From an uncultured Fibrobacter sp. (GTDB lineage: Bacteria; Fibrobacterota; Fibrobacteria; Fibrobacterales; Fibrobacteraceae), in the NCBI GenBank assembly GCA_934700345.1, contig CAKUXP010000005.1:62001-126000 (forward strand): a stretch of DNA of 64,000 nucleotides. The letters run 5' to 3'. This document shows positions 1-8,601 of this stretch, in pieces (the stretch's first letter is position 1; every line of letters begins with the position of its first letter). A program made the translations under genes and the position numbers. The notes beneath the pieces are model-generated. The model saw nothing but the letters and a program-made list of their open reading frames with translations, was not told where the DNA came from and did not search any database.

Positions 1-290
1 GCCTGGCGCTTCACCTGGTCGCGGGCAATGTAGATTTCGCCAAGCAGGTAATCCTCGTGCCATTCAAAGCTCAGCACGTCCGTCACCTTGTCTAGCTTGC
101 GGTAAGCATGGTTGAGTTCGCGGACCATCCGATCGGAACAGATGACGATGTTTACGTTTTCCGGATACCCTTCTTCGACGAGGATCTTGCGGGCGAGAGG
201 TTCAAGGCGCGCCTTCCACGGAAACGCATCCTTTTCGCTTTCGGAAAGGAAATTTACCTGAAAAGCCGGTTGTCGGGGTTTCGTCTTCAT
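1..290 (-). CDS. ybeY: Endoribonuclease YbeY, N-terminal part (cut by window edge)
   Basis: The first 96 codons are present, reading from an ATG at 290 towards the window start. The translation contains LNHAYRKLDKVTDVLSFEW followed by LLGEIYIARDQV, the conserved YbeY block (family pattern LN..YR..D..TDVLSF...LLGDI.I). YbeY is a zinc-dependent RNase used in 16S rRNA 3'-end maturation and ribosome quality control. The zinc-binding HGxLHLxGYDH motif lies further downstream and is outside the window, so catalytic competence cannot be judged. The start follows the stop of the upstream small gene by one base, which indicates an operon with translational coupling. Confidence 0.9.
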   Translation of the reverse strand, partial: MKTKPRQPAFQVNFLSESEKDAFPWKARLEPLARKILVEEGYPENVNIVICSDRMVRELNHAYRKLDKVTDVLSFEWHEDYLLGEIYIARDQVKRQ

Positions 291-291
291 A

Positions 292-582
292 TTAAAGTTC
301 GTACCACTTTTGCAGAATCGAAATAATCGACTTCGCCTGTTCCTTGCTGGAGATATTGAACTTGCTGCGCTGCTTGAAAACGCCCTGCTGCTTCTGGTAG
401 CGGCGAATCGAAACCTTCGGTTCACCGAATTCACCCGTCTTGGAGTTTCTTTCCTGATACAGGAACATCATCGTTGACCAGGCGCCCTTGCTTAAAAATT
501 CCTTCGAAAGTTCCTTGATGACAACTTCACCGGTTTCTTCGTCGGTGTATTCGATAGTCGGTTCCAAATTTTCTGTATCCAT
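292..582 (-). CDS. Small conserved hypothetical protein, upstream partner of ybeY
   Basis: A 96-residue protein. A GTG in frame at 588 is possible, but GAGGTG lies at the right distance before the ATG at 582, so 582 is preferred. The N-terminal 30 residues are acidic. The rest is basic and aromatic (WSTMMFLYQERN, EPKVSIRRYQK, FKQRSKFNISSKEQ) and ends in a predicted helix. The core could be a small beta-rich nucleic-acid-binding fold, and a resemblance to single-strand-binding PUR-like proteins is only a guess. It ends one base before ybeY begins, so a role linked to RNA or ribosomes is plausible by context. No catalytic motif is visible. Confidence 0.75.
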   Translation of the reverse strand: MDTENLEPTIEYTDEETGEVVIKELSKEFLSKGAWSTMMFLYQERNSKTGEFGEPKVSIRRYQKQQGVFKQRSKFNISSKEQAKSIISILQKWYEL

Positions 583-670
583 AATCACCTCGTGAAAATT
601 ACGTTCATTCCGGAAAAAGATAAAAATCTATATTCAAGGCATCACGGTTTCTGCCACAAAGGAGCCCATT

Positions 671-2176
671 TTGAACTTCCACATCCGTTTCCTGTCTCTG
701 AATCGCGCTGCGTTCATCCTCGCCTTCCTTGCTGCTTCCGCCATGGCGCAGGGCGCCTCTTCCGTCGGAAAGGTCCGCTATATCCTGGGCGAAGTCACCG
801 TGCAGAAAAAGGCGGGCGAAAGCTGGAATCCGCTGCGGATAGGGCTCAAGGTCAAGAGCAACGACCTGATCCGCACCCTGGTCGAAAGCGAAGCGGGCAT
901 CGCACTCTCGGACGGAAGTCTCATCACCATCGAAGAGAACACAACCATCCGATTCGAAACGGCGGTGAACAACCAAAACGAAAGCGGTACCACGGTGGAT
1001 CTCCGAACGGGACGCGTATTTTTTGACATACAAAAGCAAAAAGACGGACACAAGTTCGAATTCAGGACAGGAACGGCGACAGCCGCCATCCGTGGCACGA
1101 ACGGCTTTCTCGAAAGTGGAACCGAAGGCATCATCGTTTCACTCGAATCCGGAAAGATGCTTGTGACGGGCAGAGACGGCAAGGCTCTCGAAGTCCTCGG
1201 CGGCGAAACGCTGGTCGAAGAAAAGGGGAAAGGGCTCCAGAAATTCAAGACGCCGAGTTCCGGAACAAAAGGCCTCGCCAAGGAAATCGCGTCCGAGAAA
1301 AAATCCGGCACGTTCAGCGCAAGCACGCTCAAGGAAAATTCAGGGAAGCTCGACGAAAAGAACAAAGCCACGCTCGACAGTCTGTCCCGCAATCCTCCCT
1401 GTAAATTCGACGCCATCCCGCCCAAGACGACAAGTCCCGATATTCCCGTCAGCGGAAAATGCAAGCCGGACATTCGTGTCCAGGTAAACGGCATCGAGGC
1501 GAAACTTTCGGACGGAGGCAGGTTCCTGTCGGCGGTCTCTTTCGGCAAGGAATCCTACGGGACAAAACGCATCCGGGTAAAATGCTCCATCGGGGATGCG
1601 GAAATGCTTTGCCATGAAGCCTTTGCCGAATATGTTCCCGCTTCTCTAAACGACGGGAACGCCTTTATCCGCCTTGAAAAAATCGACATCCCAAGCGCAT
1701 CCGGGGAAATCTCCGTGAAAGGGGAATTCTTCAGCGAAGATCCGGCAGCTATCGTAACCGTTACCTTCGGAAATTTCACCTCGAAAAACCTAAACGTTCC
1801 AAACGCTAACGGGCGCTTCGCAATTGCCATTCCCGAAACGGCAGAACAGGGCGAAAGCATCGTGACGGCAACGCTCGCCACGAAAAAAGGCACACAAAAA
1901 GATTCCATCCAAATTCCGTTCCCGCCAAAGATCCGGATAATTTCCGGAAGCGAAGAAAAGTGCGAAATTTCATTCTCGCTCAGCGGAACGCAAGGAAGGA
2001 ATGTCCAGGTCGAAGAACTTGTCGATGGGATTCCCGCGACAAAGGCGACATTCTCCAAGGACATTTCCCTCGCGATTTTCCCGATGATTCCCGGAAAGCA
2101 TCGCTACAAGCTTCTCGCTACGGATGAAAACGGGAACCGGTCCGAAGCCTCGAAAACACTTGTCTGCAAGGAATAA
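671..2176 (+). CDS. Secreted FecR-domain protein with C-terminal Ig-like modules
   Basis: 501 residues, starting at a TTG codon placed by a strong AAAGGAG Shine-Dalgarno at 658-664; no in-frame ATG suits as well. Residues 1-27 form a signal peptide ending around AMA|QG. Residues about 31-130 match the FecR domain: a VRYILGEVTVQK-like opening, LKVKSNDLIRT, and ALSDGSLITIEENTTIRF. Residues from about 240 onward form beta-rich segments resembling two or three Ig-like domains with conserved Cys pairs. FecR domains are known from anti-sigma regulators and from standalone extracytoplasmic proteins. No sigma factor or TonB receptor is adjacent, so this is probably the standalone envelope type. It is followed after 2 bases by the FAD dehydrogenase gene. 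Confidence 0.85.
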   Translation: MNFHIRFLSLNRAAFILAFLAASAMAQGASSVGKVRYILGEVTVQKKAGESWNPLRIGLKVKSNDLIRTLVESEAGIALSDGSLITIEENTTIRFETAVNNQNESGTTVDLRTGRVFFDIQKQKDGHKFEFRTGTATAAIRGTNGFLESGTEGIIVSLESGKMLVTGRDGKALEVLGGETLVEEKGKGLQKFKTPSSGTKGLAKEIASEKKSGTFSASTLKENSGKLDEKNKATLDSLSRNPPCKFDAIPPKTTSPDIPVSGKCKPDIRVQVNGIEAKLSDGGRFLSAVSFGKESYGTKRIRVKCSIGDAEMLCHEAFAEYVPASLNDGNAFIRLEKIDIPSASGEISVKGEFFSEDPAAIVTVTFGNFTSKNLNVPNANGRFAIAIPETAEQGESIVTATLATKKGTQKDSIQIPFPPKIRIISGSEEKCEISFSLSGTQGRNVQVEELVDGIPATKATFSKDISLAIFPMIPGKHRYKLLATDENGNRSEASKTLVCKE

Positions 2177-2178
2177 AC

Positions 2179-3753
2179 GTGCCTCTTTTCGCCTACCACT
2201 TTAGGGAACTTTCCGTTCCGCTCAAAAAAAAAGGCAAAATTCTCGAAGCGCTTTCCCATGCAGTCGGAATTTTGCCCGATTCCATCCTGAACCTGGAAGT
2301 CGAGCGATTCGCCTTGGATTCCCGAAAGCGCAGCGCACCTCACTGGAGCTATAACGTCAAGTTCGAAACGGCAAAGCCTCTAGCCCAAACTCGCTGGCTT
2401 GTCCCTGCAACAGAAAAAGCGGAAACGCTCGAAAGCGACGTTCTGAGAGATTCCGTTCCGATATCAAAAAACGTCACGGTCGTTGGAGCGGGACCAGCCG
2501 GGCTGTGGGCTGCGCTTTCCTTTGCACGAAAAGGTTTCCAGGTAAATCTATATGAACAGGGAAAACCGGTCGAGGAACGGTTCCAGGATATCCGGAGGTT
2601 CTTTGTCGAACGGAAATTCAATCCCCGCTCGAACATCCTATTTGGCGAAGGCGGAGCGGGCGCCTACTCCGACGGAAAGCTCAACACGCGCACACGTAAT
2701 GTCTATTCGAGCGCCGTCCTCGCCGATATGGTTCACTTCGGCATTTCAAGGGATGTCCTGACATTTGCAAAACCCCACGTCGGAACGGATCGCCTGATTC
2801 TCTTGCTCAAGGCTCTCCGCAAGGAATTTCTGGCTCTCGGCGGAAAGGTCCACTTCCACACCGCTCTCGAAGATATCGAAATTTCTAGCGGAAACCTGTC
2901 TCGTGTCAATTTCAACGGAACCTGGCAAAATGCGGACAACCTGATCCTCGCCCCGGGACACTCCGCGAGATTTCTTTACGAACTCTTGCACGAACGCGGC
3001 GTCGCCGAAGAAAGCAAGGCGTTTGCGCTTGGGGTCCGCGTCGAACATCCGCAGGAACTCATCAACATCCGCCAGCTAGGAAAGAACGTCAACACGGAAC
3101 TCACCGGCAGTGCGGAATACGCGCTCACGGCAAAGACCCTCGGCGGAAAATCCGCAGCCTACAGTTTCTGCATGTGCCCGGGCGGCGTACTCGTCCCCTG
3201 CGTTTCCGAAGAAGGAACGCTTGCGACCAACGGCATGAGCTACAGCAAGCGAAACGGCAAACTCGCCAACGGCGCAATCGTCGTCCCCATCGAAAAGAGC
3301 GACTCGCTCTTCGGCGGCATCGAAATGCAGAGACGCTTCGAGAAAAGGGCGTTCGAACTCGGCGGAAAAAACTATTCCGCACCAGCGCAGACCATCCGGG
3401 CGTTCCTCGAAGGGAAAAACGACTCGGTTCTCCCCACGAGCTCTTTTGCGACGGGGATTCTATCCTGCCCGCTCCGGGAAATCCTCGACGACTTCCTTTG
3501 CGATTCGCTCGCCGAAGGCTTTGAACAGTTCGAAAAAAAGATTCCGGGATTCATCGACAATGGGCTTATCGTCGCCCCCGAAACGCGCACCAGCTCCCCG
3601 GTTCGCATCGTCCGGAACACAGATACGCTCGAAAGCGTTTCTGCGAAAGGGCTTTTTGTCATTGGCGAAGGCGCAGGCTACACCGGCGGAATCGTGACCA
3701 GCGCCGCTGACGGAATCAAGCTCGCCAACCGCGCCAAAATGATAATAAATTAA
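2179..3753 (+). CDS. FAD-dependent dehydrogenase of the COG2509 type
   Basis: 524 residues, starting at GTG 2179 with AAGGA just upstream inside the end of the FecR gene. A conserved N-terminal domain of about 95 residues precedes the dinucleotide-binding GAGPAG at residues 103-108. The motif RSNILFGEGGAGAYSDGK follows, and a C-terminal GEGAGYTGGIVTSAADG segment closes the FAD site. This architecture matches the uncharacterised bacterial 'FAD-dependent dehydrogenase' family COG2509, whose substrate is unknown. A soluble cytoplasmic flavoprotein oxidoreductase is the safe call. It is probably co-transcribed with the FecR and pseudouridine synthase genes, but the functions do not obviously connect. 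Confidence 0.88.
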   Translation: MPLFAYHFRELSVPLKKKGKILEALSHAVGILPDSILNLEVERFALDSRKRSAPHWSYNVKFETAKPLAQTRWLVPATEKAETLESDVLRDSVPISKNVTVVGAGPAGLWAALSFARKGFQVNLYEQGKPVEERFQDIRRFFVERKFNPRSNILFGEGGAGAYSDGKLNTRTRNVYSSAVLADMVHFGISRDVLTFAKPHVGTDRLILLLKALRKEFLALGGKVHFHTALEDIEISSGNLSRVNFNGTWQNADNLILAPGHSARFLYELLHERGVAEESKAFALGVRVEHPQELINIRQLGKNVNTELTGSAEYALTAKTLGGKSAAYSFCMCPGGVLVPCVSEEGTLATNGMSYSKRNGKLANGAIVVPIEKSDSLFGGIEMQRRFEKRAFELGGKNYSAPAQTIRAFLEGKNDSVLPTSSFATGILSCPLREILDDFLCDSLAEGFEQFEKKIPGFIDNGLIVAPETRTSSPVRIVRNTDTLESVSAKGLFVIGEGAGYTGGIVTSAADGIKLANRAKMIIN

Positions 3754-3790
3754 ATTCGGATTTTTGATTTTCACACAAAGGATTCCCGTT

Positions 3791-4780
3791 ATGATCACCC
3801 GCGTCATCGACCGAAACTTCGCCAACATGCGACTAGACCGTTTTTTGCGCAAGGCTTTCCCGAACGAACCGCTCTCCACGTTCTTCGCGATTCTCCGGAA
3901 AAAGAAAGTCCGTGTCAACGGAATCCACGCGAAAGCTCCCCAAATGCTCCGGGAAGGCGACACGGTCGACATTTACGAAAATTTCAAAAGTCTTGAAAAT
4001 CAAGCGCAAAACGAATCCGCTCCCAAAAAATCCTGGGGTTCGGAAGCCCGATTCGCGGACCGTGATTTCGTACAAAATAATTTGAATCTCGCTCTCGAAA
4101 AGGAGGACTTCGTCGTCGTCGACAAACCGTCCGGAATTCCGAGCCAACCGGGAACGGGAACCCGAAAGGGGGAATCCCTGGTCGAAATGCTTTGGCAATG
4201 GGGCGCGGACGGAAGGCTCGATTTCAAGCCGACAATCGCCCATCGTCTCGACGAGGAAACCTCGGGGCTTCTCATCGCGGCCCTCCACGGCGATACGCTC
4301 CGCGAATTCACGCGAATGCTCCGCGAACACAAAATTCAAAAAACGTATTTCGCGCTGGTCAAGGGGAACCTCAAAAGGGAACGCGGCACCATCAAGACGA
4401 CGCTCGAACGCACGGATTCCAAGGCCGGAGCCAAAATGAAAACGGGAACGGCATCGGGCGTTTCCGCCGTCACCCATTACGCGGTCAAGGAACAGTTAAA
4501 AGGCTACGACCTTGTGAAAATCAATCTCGAAACGGGGCGGATGCACCAAATCCGCGCGCACTTCGAAAGCATCGGACATCCGCTCGTTGGGGACTCGCGC
4601 TATGGGGACTTCGCGCTCAACAGGGAATTCAAAAAGGAATTCGGATTGAAAAGGCTGTTCCTTCACAGCGCGCGGCTCGAATTCGAATGGAAGGGGGAAC
4701 ACATCGTCGTGGAATCCCCGCTTCCCAAAGAACTGCGCGAAGTCGTGAAAGCGATCAAGAAGTCGGGCAACGGGAAATAG
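3791..4780 (+). CDS. RluA-family pseudouridine synthase
   Basis: 329 residues from ATG 3791, preferred over an upstream alternative at 3764 because AAAGGA lies about 8 bases before it and the S4 domain starts immediately. The N-terminal S4 RNA-binding domain (residues about 4-60, with RLDRFLRKAFP and KKKVRVNG) is followed by the catalytic domain. The motif HRLDEETSGLL carries the catalytic Asp at residue 154. The C-terminal GRMHQIRAHFESIGHPLVGDSRYG is the second family signature. These enzymes isomerise uridines in 23S rRNA or tRNA. S4 plus RluA most resembles RluC/RluD, but the exact target cannot be assigned from sequence. Confidence 0.93.
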   Translation: MITRVIDRNFANMRLDRFLRKAFPNEPLSTFFAILRKKKVRVNGIHAKAPQMLREGDTVDIYENFKSLENQAQNESAPKKSWGSEARFADRDFVQNNLNLALEKEDFVVVDKPSGIPSQPGTGTRKGESLVEMLWQWGADGRLDFKPTIAHRLDEETSGLLIAALHGDTLREFTRMLREHKIQKTYFALVKGNLKRERGTIKTTLERTDSKAGAKMKTGTASGVSAVTHYAVKEQLKGYDLVKINLETGRMHQIRAHFESIGHPLVGDSRYGDFALNREFKKEFGLKRLFLHSARLEFEWKGEHIVVESPLPKELREVVKAIKKSGNGK

Positions 4781-4915
4781 AAGTTTTTCATATGCGGGTA
4801 ACATCTACCCGAGCAAGGTCCAGATGTTCGCCACATCTGTCCTCCTCTAACTGCCAGCGGGTCTAGCTAGTCATCTTCGTGATTTTTCCCTATCGTATTG
4901 ACAAATCCTGTTCTT

Positions 4916-5137
4916 TCACCTTTTTGTTGCTTTTCCACCAACCTTAAAAATGTTCCCTTTAAAACCACTCCGTTTTTTATCCAAGCCATTTCCAATAAGT
5001 TCTTCAAACAGCAGACGAAGCGAATGGATAAAAGCAGTTTTTTCACTGCCGTTAATACCCAACTGAAGATTCATTCTAGGATTCAAAACGATTGTGGTTT
5101 GCCCTTGAAAGGCAAAGAAATTCCATACGATATTGAA
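4916..5137 (-). pseudogene. Relic of an SMC/OLD-like ATPase N-terminus
   Basis: The 536-base gap between the pseudouridine synthase and slyD is AT-rich. On the minus strand one frame stays open from 5137 to a stop at 4916 and reads FQGQTTIVLNPRMNLQLG, then INGSEKTAFIHSLRLLFEEL. This looks like the start of RecF/SMC/OLD-type ATPases, where a short beta strand leads into a Walker A. Here the P-loop reads GINGSEKT instead of GxNGSGKT, so the key Gly is lost. The frame begins just after an in-frame stop, has no start codon or ribosome site, and is far too short. I read it as a decayed fragment. The plus-strand ORF over the same bases (4898-5182) looks like its shadow. Nothing else recognisable lies in 4781-5316. 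Confidence 0.5.
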
Positions 5138-5316
5138 TTACCCAATACAAATTTTCTCCTTGTTGTCCTGTTCACCCCATAGCAAAAATTTCTTCATTTT
5201 GAAGTTTCTTTTCAAACAAAATACACCCTAAAATATACATACAATTGGAGGTATTCCCAAATTTTCCCAAAGGCATTTATCTATCTTTTCCAAGTATTTC
5301 AAAAAAGGAAAACGCC

Positions 5317-5907
5317 ATGGCTATTGCAGACAACACCAAAGTCGCCATCCATTACACGCTCAAGGATGACGCGGGAAACATCATCGACTCTTCGACGGGC
5401 AAGGAACCGCTGAGCTACATCCAGGGACGCGGCATGATAGTCCGCGGGCTCGAAAAGGCGCTCGCCGACAAAAAAGTCGGGGACAAGTTCTCGATCGATG
5501 TCGCGCCGGGCGAAGGCTATGGCGAATACAATTCCGAACTGGTGCAGACCGTTCCCAAGAAAGCGTTCCAGGCAGAAGAAATCAAGCCGGGAATGGTTTT
5601 TTACGCGCAGACTCCGGCGGGAACGATTCCGCTTTCCGTAAAAAAGGTCGAAGAGGAAAATGTCACGGTCGACATGAACCACGAACTCGCCGGAAAGACG
5701 CTCCACTTCGAAATCGAGGTGATGAAAGCGGACCCGATGACCGAAGAGGAAATCAAGGCGCTCGAAGAGGAGCACCACTGCTGCGGAAAGCACGGCGACG
5801 GCGAATGCTGCGGAAAACACAAGCACGAAGACGGGGAACATCACTGCTGCCACGGCGAAGGCCACGAGGACGGCGAGCACCACTGCTGTTGCGAGGACAA
5901 GGAATAA
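5317..5907 (+). CDS. slyD: FKBP-type peptidyl-prolyl isomerase SlyD with metal-binding tail
   Basis: 196 residues from ATG 5317, chosen over an upstream in-frame start because AAAGGA lies at 5305-5309 and the family N-terminus begins here. The FKBP domain is interrupted by the insert-in-flap chaperone domain in the SlyD manner (GEGYGEYNSELVQTVP, then ELAGKTLHFEIEV). The last 45 residues are a His/Cys-rich tail with 9 Cys and 11 His in repeated HHCC and GEHHCC units. SlyD isomerises prolyl bonds, acts as a chaperone, and stores or delivers Ni(II) in hydrogenase maturation. The tail suggests Ni, Zn or Cu binding. It stands alone between two convergent units and ends at a shared terminator. Confidence 0.95.
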   Translation: MAIADNTKVAIHYTLKDDAGNIIDSSTGKEPLSYIQGRGMIVRGLEKALADKKVGDKFSIDVAPGEGYGEYNSELVQTVPKKAFQAEEIKPGMVFYAQTPAGTIPLSVKKVEEENVTVDMNHELAGKTLHFEIEVMKADPMTEEEIKALEEEHHCCGKHGDGECCGKHKHEDGEHHCCHGEGHEDGEHHCCCEDKE

Positions 5908-5929
5908 TCCCTTTCCTTTACCGCAACGC

Positions 5930-5962
5930 AAAAAAGTCCGCATCGCTGCGGACTTTTCCTTT
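5930..5962. terminator. Bidirectional rho-independent terminator between slyD and guaB
   Basis: The perfect stem GTCCGC (5936-5941) / GCGGAC (5948-5953) has a 6-base loop. It is flanked by A's on the left and T's on the right, so it can terminate both slyD (+) and guaB (-). Confidence 0.85.
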
Positions 5963-5975
5963 TGGTTGTAAAAAA

Positions 5976-7427
5976 TCAAGTGTGGTAATTGGGAGCTTCC
6001 TTCGTGATGGTCACATCGTGCGGATGCGATTCGCGAAGTCCCGCATTGGTGATGCGGACAAAGGTCGCCTTTTTGTAAAGCTCGTCCAAATTCGCCGCCC
6101 CGGCGTATCCCATCGCGGAATGGATGCCGCCAATCAACTGGTAAATCGTATCGCGGAGCGGTCCCTTGTAAGGAACGCGTCCTTCGATGCCTTCGGGGAC
6201 GTACTTCTTTTCCTCGGTGACGCTTCCCTGGAAGTAACGGTCTGCGGAACCGGCCTTCATCGCGCCGAGCGAACCCATGCCGCGGTAAGCCTTGTAGCTG
6301 CGACCGTCGGCGAGGATGATTTCTCCCGGGCTTTCTTCCGTCCCGGCAAAGAGGCTTCCGACCATCACGGCGTTTCCGCCCGCGGCGAGAGCCTTTACAA
6401 TGTCGCCCGAATACTTGATTCCGCCGTCCGCGATAATCTTCACGCCGGCCTTTCGAGACGCCTTGCCACACTCGACAACCGCGGAGAACTGCGGATAGCC
6501 GACGCCTGCGACGATGCGGGTCGTGCAAATGGAACCCGGCCCGATTCCCACCTTCACCACATTCGCGCCGCACTTCGCAAGTTCCGTGACCGCTTCCGGC
6601 GTGCAGACGTTGCCTGCGCAAATCGTGAGCTTCGGATATTTCTTGCGGACCGTCTTGACCATGTTCCGCACACCGACATGGTGCCCGTGCGCCGTATCGA
6701 TCACGACCATATCGACGCCCGCATCGACAAGAGCCTTGACGCGTTCGAGCGTGTTCGCCGAGGTGCTGACCGCCGCCGCAACCAAAAGCTGCCCGTTCTT
6801 GTCGAGGCTCGCGTTCGGGTTGCTTTCGCGCTTCAAAATGTCGGTCATCGTCACAAGGCCCTTGAGCGCGCCCGTCGCATCGACTAGCGGAAGCTTTTCT
6901 ACGCGATGCTCGTTCAAAATTTCCTTCGCCTTCGCAAGGCTGATCTTCGGGGAAGCCGTAATCGGATTCTTCGTCATCACGTCGCGGATTTTCACCGAAT
7001 GGTCCGTAATCATGCGCAGGTCACGGCTCGTCAGCATCCCGACAAGCTTTCCCTTCGAGAGAATCGGGAAACCGCTCACCTTCGTTTCGAGCCTTGTCCT
7101 GTAAGCGTCGCTCACCGGCTGGTCCGCATCGAGCGTCACCGGGTTCGAAACGATTCCCGACTGCCAGCGCTTGACCTTGCGGACTTCCTCGGCCTGCGCC
7201 TCGATGGACATGTTCTTGTGGATAACACCGAGACCGCCCTGGAGAGCGATCGAAATGGCGAGCGGCGCAGTCGTCACCGTATCCATCGCCGCGCTGATAA
7301 TTGGAATGTTCAGTTTGATATTTGCAGAAAGCTGGGTCTTGACATCCGTCTGGGTAGGTAAGACCGCGGATTCCCCCGGCACGAGCAAAACGTCGTCGAA
7401 CGTGAGGGCTTCGGGAAGTAGTTTCAT
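5976..7427 (-). CDS. guaB: Inosine-5'-monophosphate dehydrogenase
   Basis: 483 residues from ATG 7427, with AGAGG just upstream; the frame continues open further upstream but without family similarity. GuaB oxidises IMP to XMP with NAD+, the committed step of guanine nucleotide synthesis. The N-terminus LTFDDVLLVP, the CBS-domain pair at residues about 90-200, and the active-site loop GPGSICTTR with the catalytic Cys near residue 301 are all present. The flap SLGAMK and the usual C-terminus are also intact. It is a single-gene unit convergent with slyD. The 5' region to 7600 is ordinary intergenic sequence. Confidence 0.97.
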   Translation of the reverse strand: MKLLPEALTFDDVLLVPGESAVLPTQTDVKTQLSANIKLNIPIISAAMDTVTTAPLAISIALQGGLGVIHKNMSIEAQAEEVRKVKRWQSGIVSNPVTLDADQPVSDAYRTRLETKVSGFPILSKGKLVGMLTSRDLRMITDHSVKIRDVMTKNPITASPKISLAKAKEILNEHRVEKLPLVDATGALKGLVTMTDILKRESNPNASLDKNGQLLVAAAVSTSANTLERVKALVDAGVDMVVIDTAHGHHVGVRNMVKTVRKKYPKLTICAGNVCTPEAVTELAKCGANVVKVGIGPGSICTTRIVAGVGYPQFSAVVECGKASRKAGVKIIADGGIKYSGDIVKALAAGGNAVMVGSLFAGTEESPGEIILADGRSYKAYRGMGSLGAMKAGSADRYFQGSVTEEKKYVPEGIEGRVPYKGPLRDTIYQLIGGIHSAMGYAGAANLDELYKKATFVRITNAGLRESHPHDVTITKEAPNYHT

Positions 7428-7774
7428 AAGAACCTCTTTTTGCGCAAAAAAGATAGAAAATTTTGGACGGTCGGACCTCGCCTTTTCCAGGAACTGTGGA
7501 AAATAGACCAAGTCTAGTCGCACCGGACATTCGACTGTCCAGACCTTTTCACCGCCGGAAAAAAACGCAAACAGCCGTGACGTTATGGCGAGAAACGGCA
7601 TAAAAAGAGGAATGTCGTGGATTGTTTTTCATTGAACTAAGGAATCCGCGAATCGAACGGGATTAAATGAGACGATGGAAAAGTAAAAACTGATTTATAA
7701 ATAGGACATATTGAATATCAATCATTCCAATCGGAGTAATTAAGTTTTACCTTGTTCATGAATTAGGAGATTGT

Positions 7775-8265
7775 ATGCAAAAATCAGTCAAAGAACATAT
7801 TCAAAATTATTGGATCAATGAAGTTAGCGATTTGGTAAGGAATCATACGTTTATGTCCTTTGGTATAATTGGCGTTGGAATCGAATTTCTTGGAAAGTGC
7901 TTGGATTATTATACGCCATGGCTTTCTACAGCTAATACATCAAAATAGCATTTTGAATTGGCCATAAGAACATTACCATCGTTAAAAAAATATCGTTGTT
8001 TTATTGACTATACGCCACAGCCGAAATGTCCAGATATCGAGAAAAATTTGTTGAATCTCAAATTACAGAAAACGCGGATATAAATGACAAAAATACAGAT
8101 TTAGGCGAGGCCATCAAAAACATGCAAAGCGCACAAAGCAAATTTGAATCAACGAACGATATGCATCCGATAAAATTGGATTTGTACGCCAAATTGAGAT
8201 GCGGAATGGCTCATGCCAGCCTGCGTGGAACTTATGAATTGGGCAGATCCAAAAGTACAGGATAA
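7775..8265 (+). pseudogene. Broken gene of a short AT-rich hypothetical family
   Basis: An ATG at 7775 with AGGAGA 5 bases upstream opens a frame reading MSFGIIGVGIEFLGKCLD, which is stopped by TAG at 7946. Related coding then continues in the same frame for a while (FELAIRTLPSLKKYRCF). After a frameshift it continues in the frame that ends at 8265 with LDLYAKLRCGMAHASLRG. I recognise the two ends as parts of one family, in which an IEFLG..LD segment is followed by DLYKNLRCG.AH. The function is unknown; the shape is somewhat like small HEPN-type helical proteins, but this is a guess. Base composition is clearly lower in GC than neighbouring genes, suggesting acquired and then decayed DNA. The flanking 7600-7774 and 8266-8365 hold nothing else. 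Confidence 0.6.
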
Positions 8266-8365
8266 TATAAATAAGCCATTAATCGCGGTTTACTAGAAAT
8301 GCTTTTGCTCCAAAATTTAAACGATGCGATTTTCAATTCCTCCTAGCCATCCCACCTTCTTCAAC

Positions 8366-8394
8366 AAAAAAAACTCCCGTTTCCGAGAGCTTTT
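8366..8394 (-). terminator. Terminator of tRNA-Glu
   Basis: Read on the minus strand, a 6-bp stem (CTCTCG/CGGGAG, one G-U pair) with a GAAA loop is followed by a long T tract. It lies immediately after the tRNA 3' end. Confidence 0.8.
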
Positions 8395-8400
8395 GTAAAA

Positions 8401-8473
8401 TAGCATGTAAGGGACTCGAACCCTTGTTACCGGCGTGAGAGGCCAGCGTCCTAGACCGCTAGACGAACATGCC
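8401..8473 (-). tRNA. tRNA-Glu (anticodon CUC)
   Basis: 73 bases on the minus strand. The acceptor stem GGCATGT/ACATGCT has a G-U first pair. The D-arm GTCTAGCGGTCTAGGAC is typical of tRNA-Glu. The anticodon stem CTGGC/GCCGG holds the loop CTCTCAC (anticodon CTC), and the T-arm AAGGG-TTCGAGT-CCCTT is intact. CCA is not encoded. Confidence 0.96.
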
Positions 8474-8547
8474 AAAGACAGGGCAATTATAGTAAAAATT
8501 TTTGCGGCTGTAAACCGGCAAAAATCATCGGCAAAGTTTTCGCACAA

Positions 8548-8578
8548 AAAAAGGCCCGCAATGTATGCGAGCCTTTTT
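8548..8578 (-). terminator. Terminator after the Arg/Asn-rich membrane protein gene
   Basis: An A-tract/GGC...CGC stem pairs with GCG...GCC/T-tract around an ATGTAT loop. Read on the minus strand it ends in T's, 24 bases past the stop at 8602. Confidence 0.8.
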
Positions 8579-8601
8579 GGCAAAAACCATAAACCGACGA
8601 A

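Noticed and set aside
4898..5182. Plus-strand 94-codon ORF upstream of slyD
   Set aside because: No ribosome site, AT-rich, no family look. The opposite strand explains the region better as an ATPase relic.
5299..6621. Long minus-strand frame of 440 codons
   Set aside because: It is Arg-rich and runs antisense through slyD and in another frame through guaB, both of which are certain.
5805..6887. Plus-strand 360-codon frame
   Set aside because: Shadow of guaB and the slyD tail; composition is Arg/His-biased without motifs.
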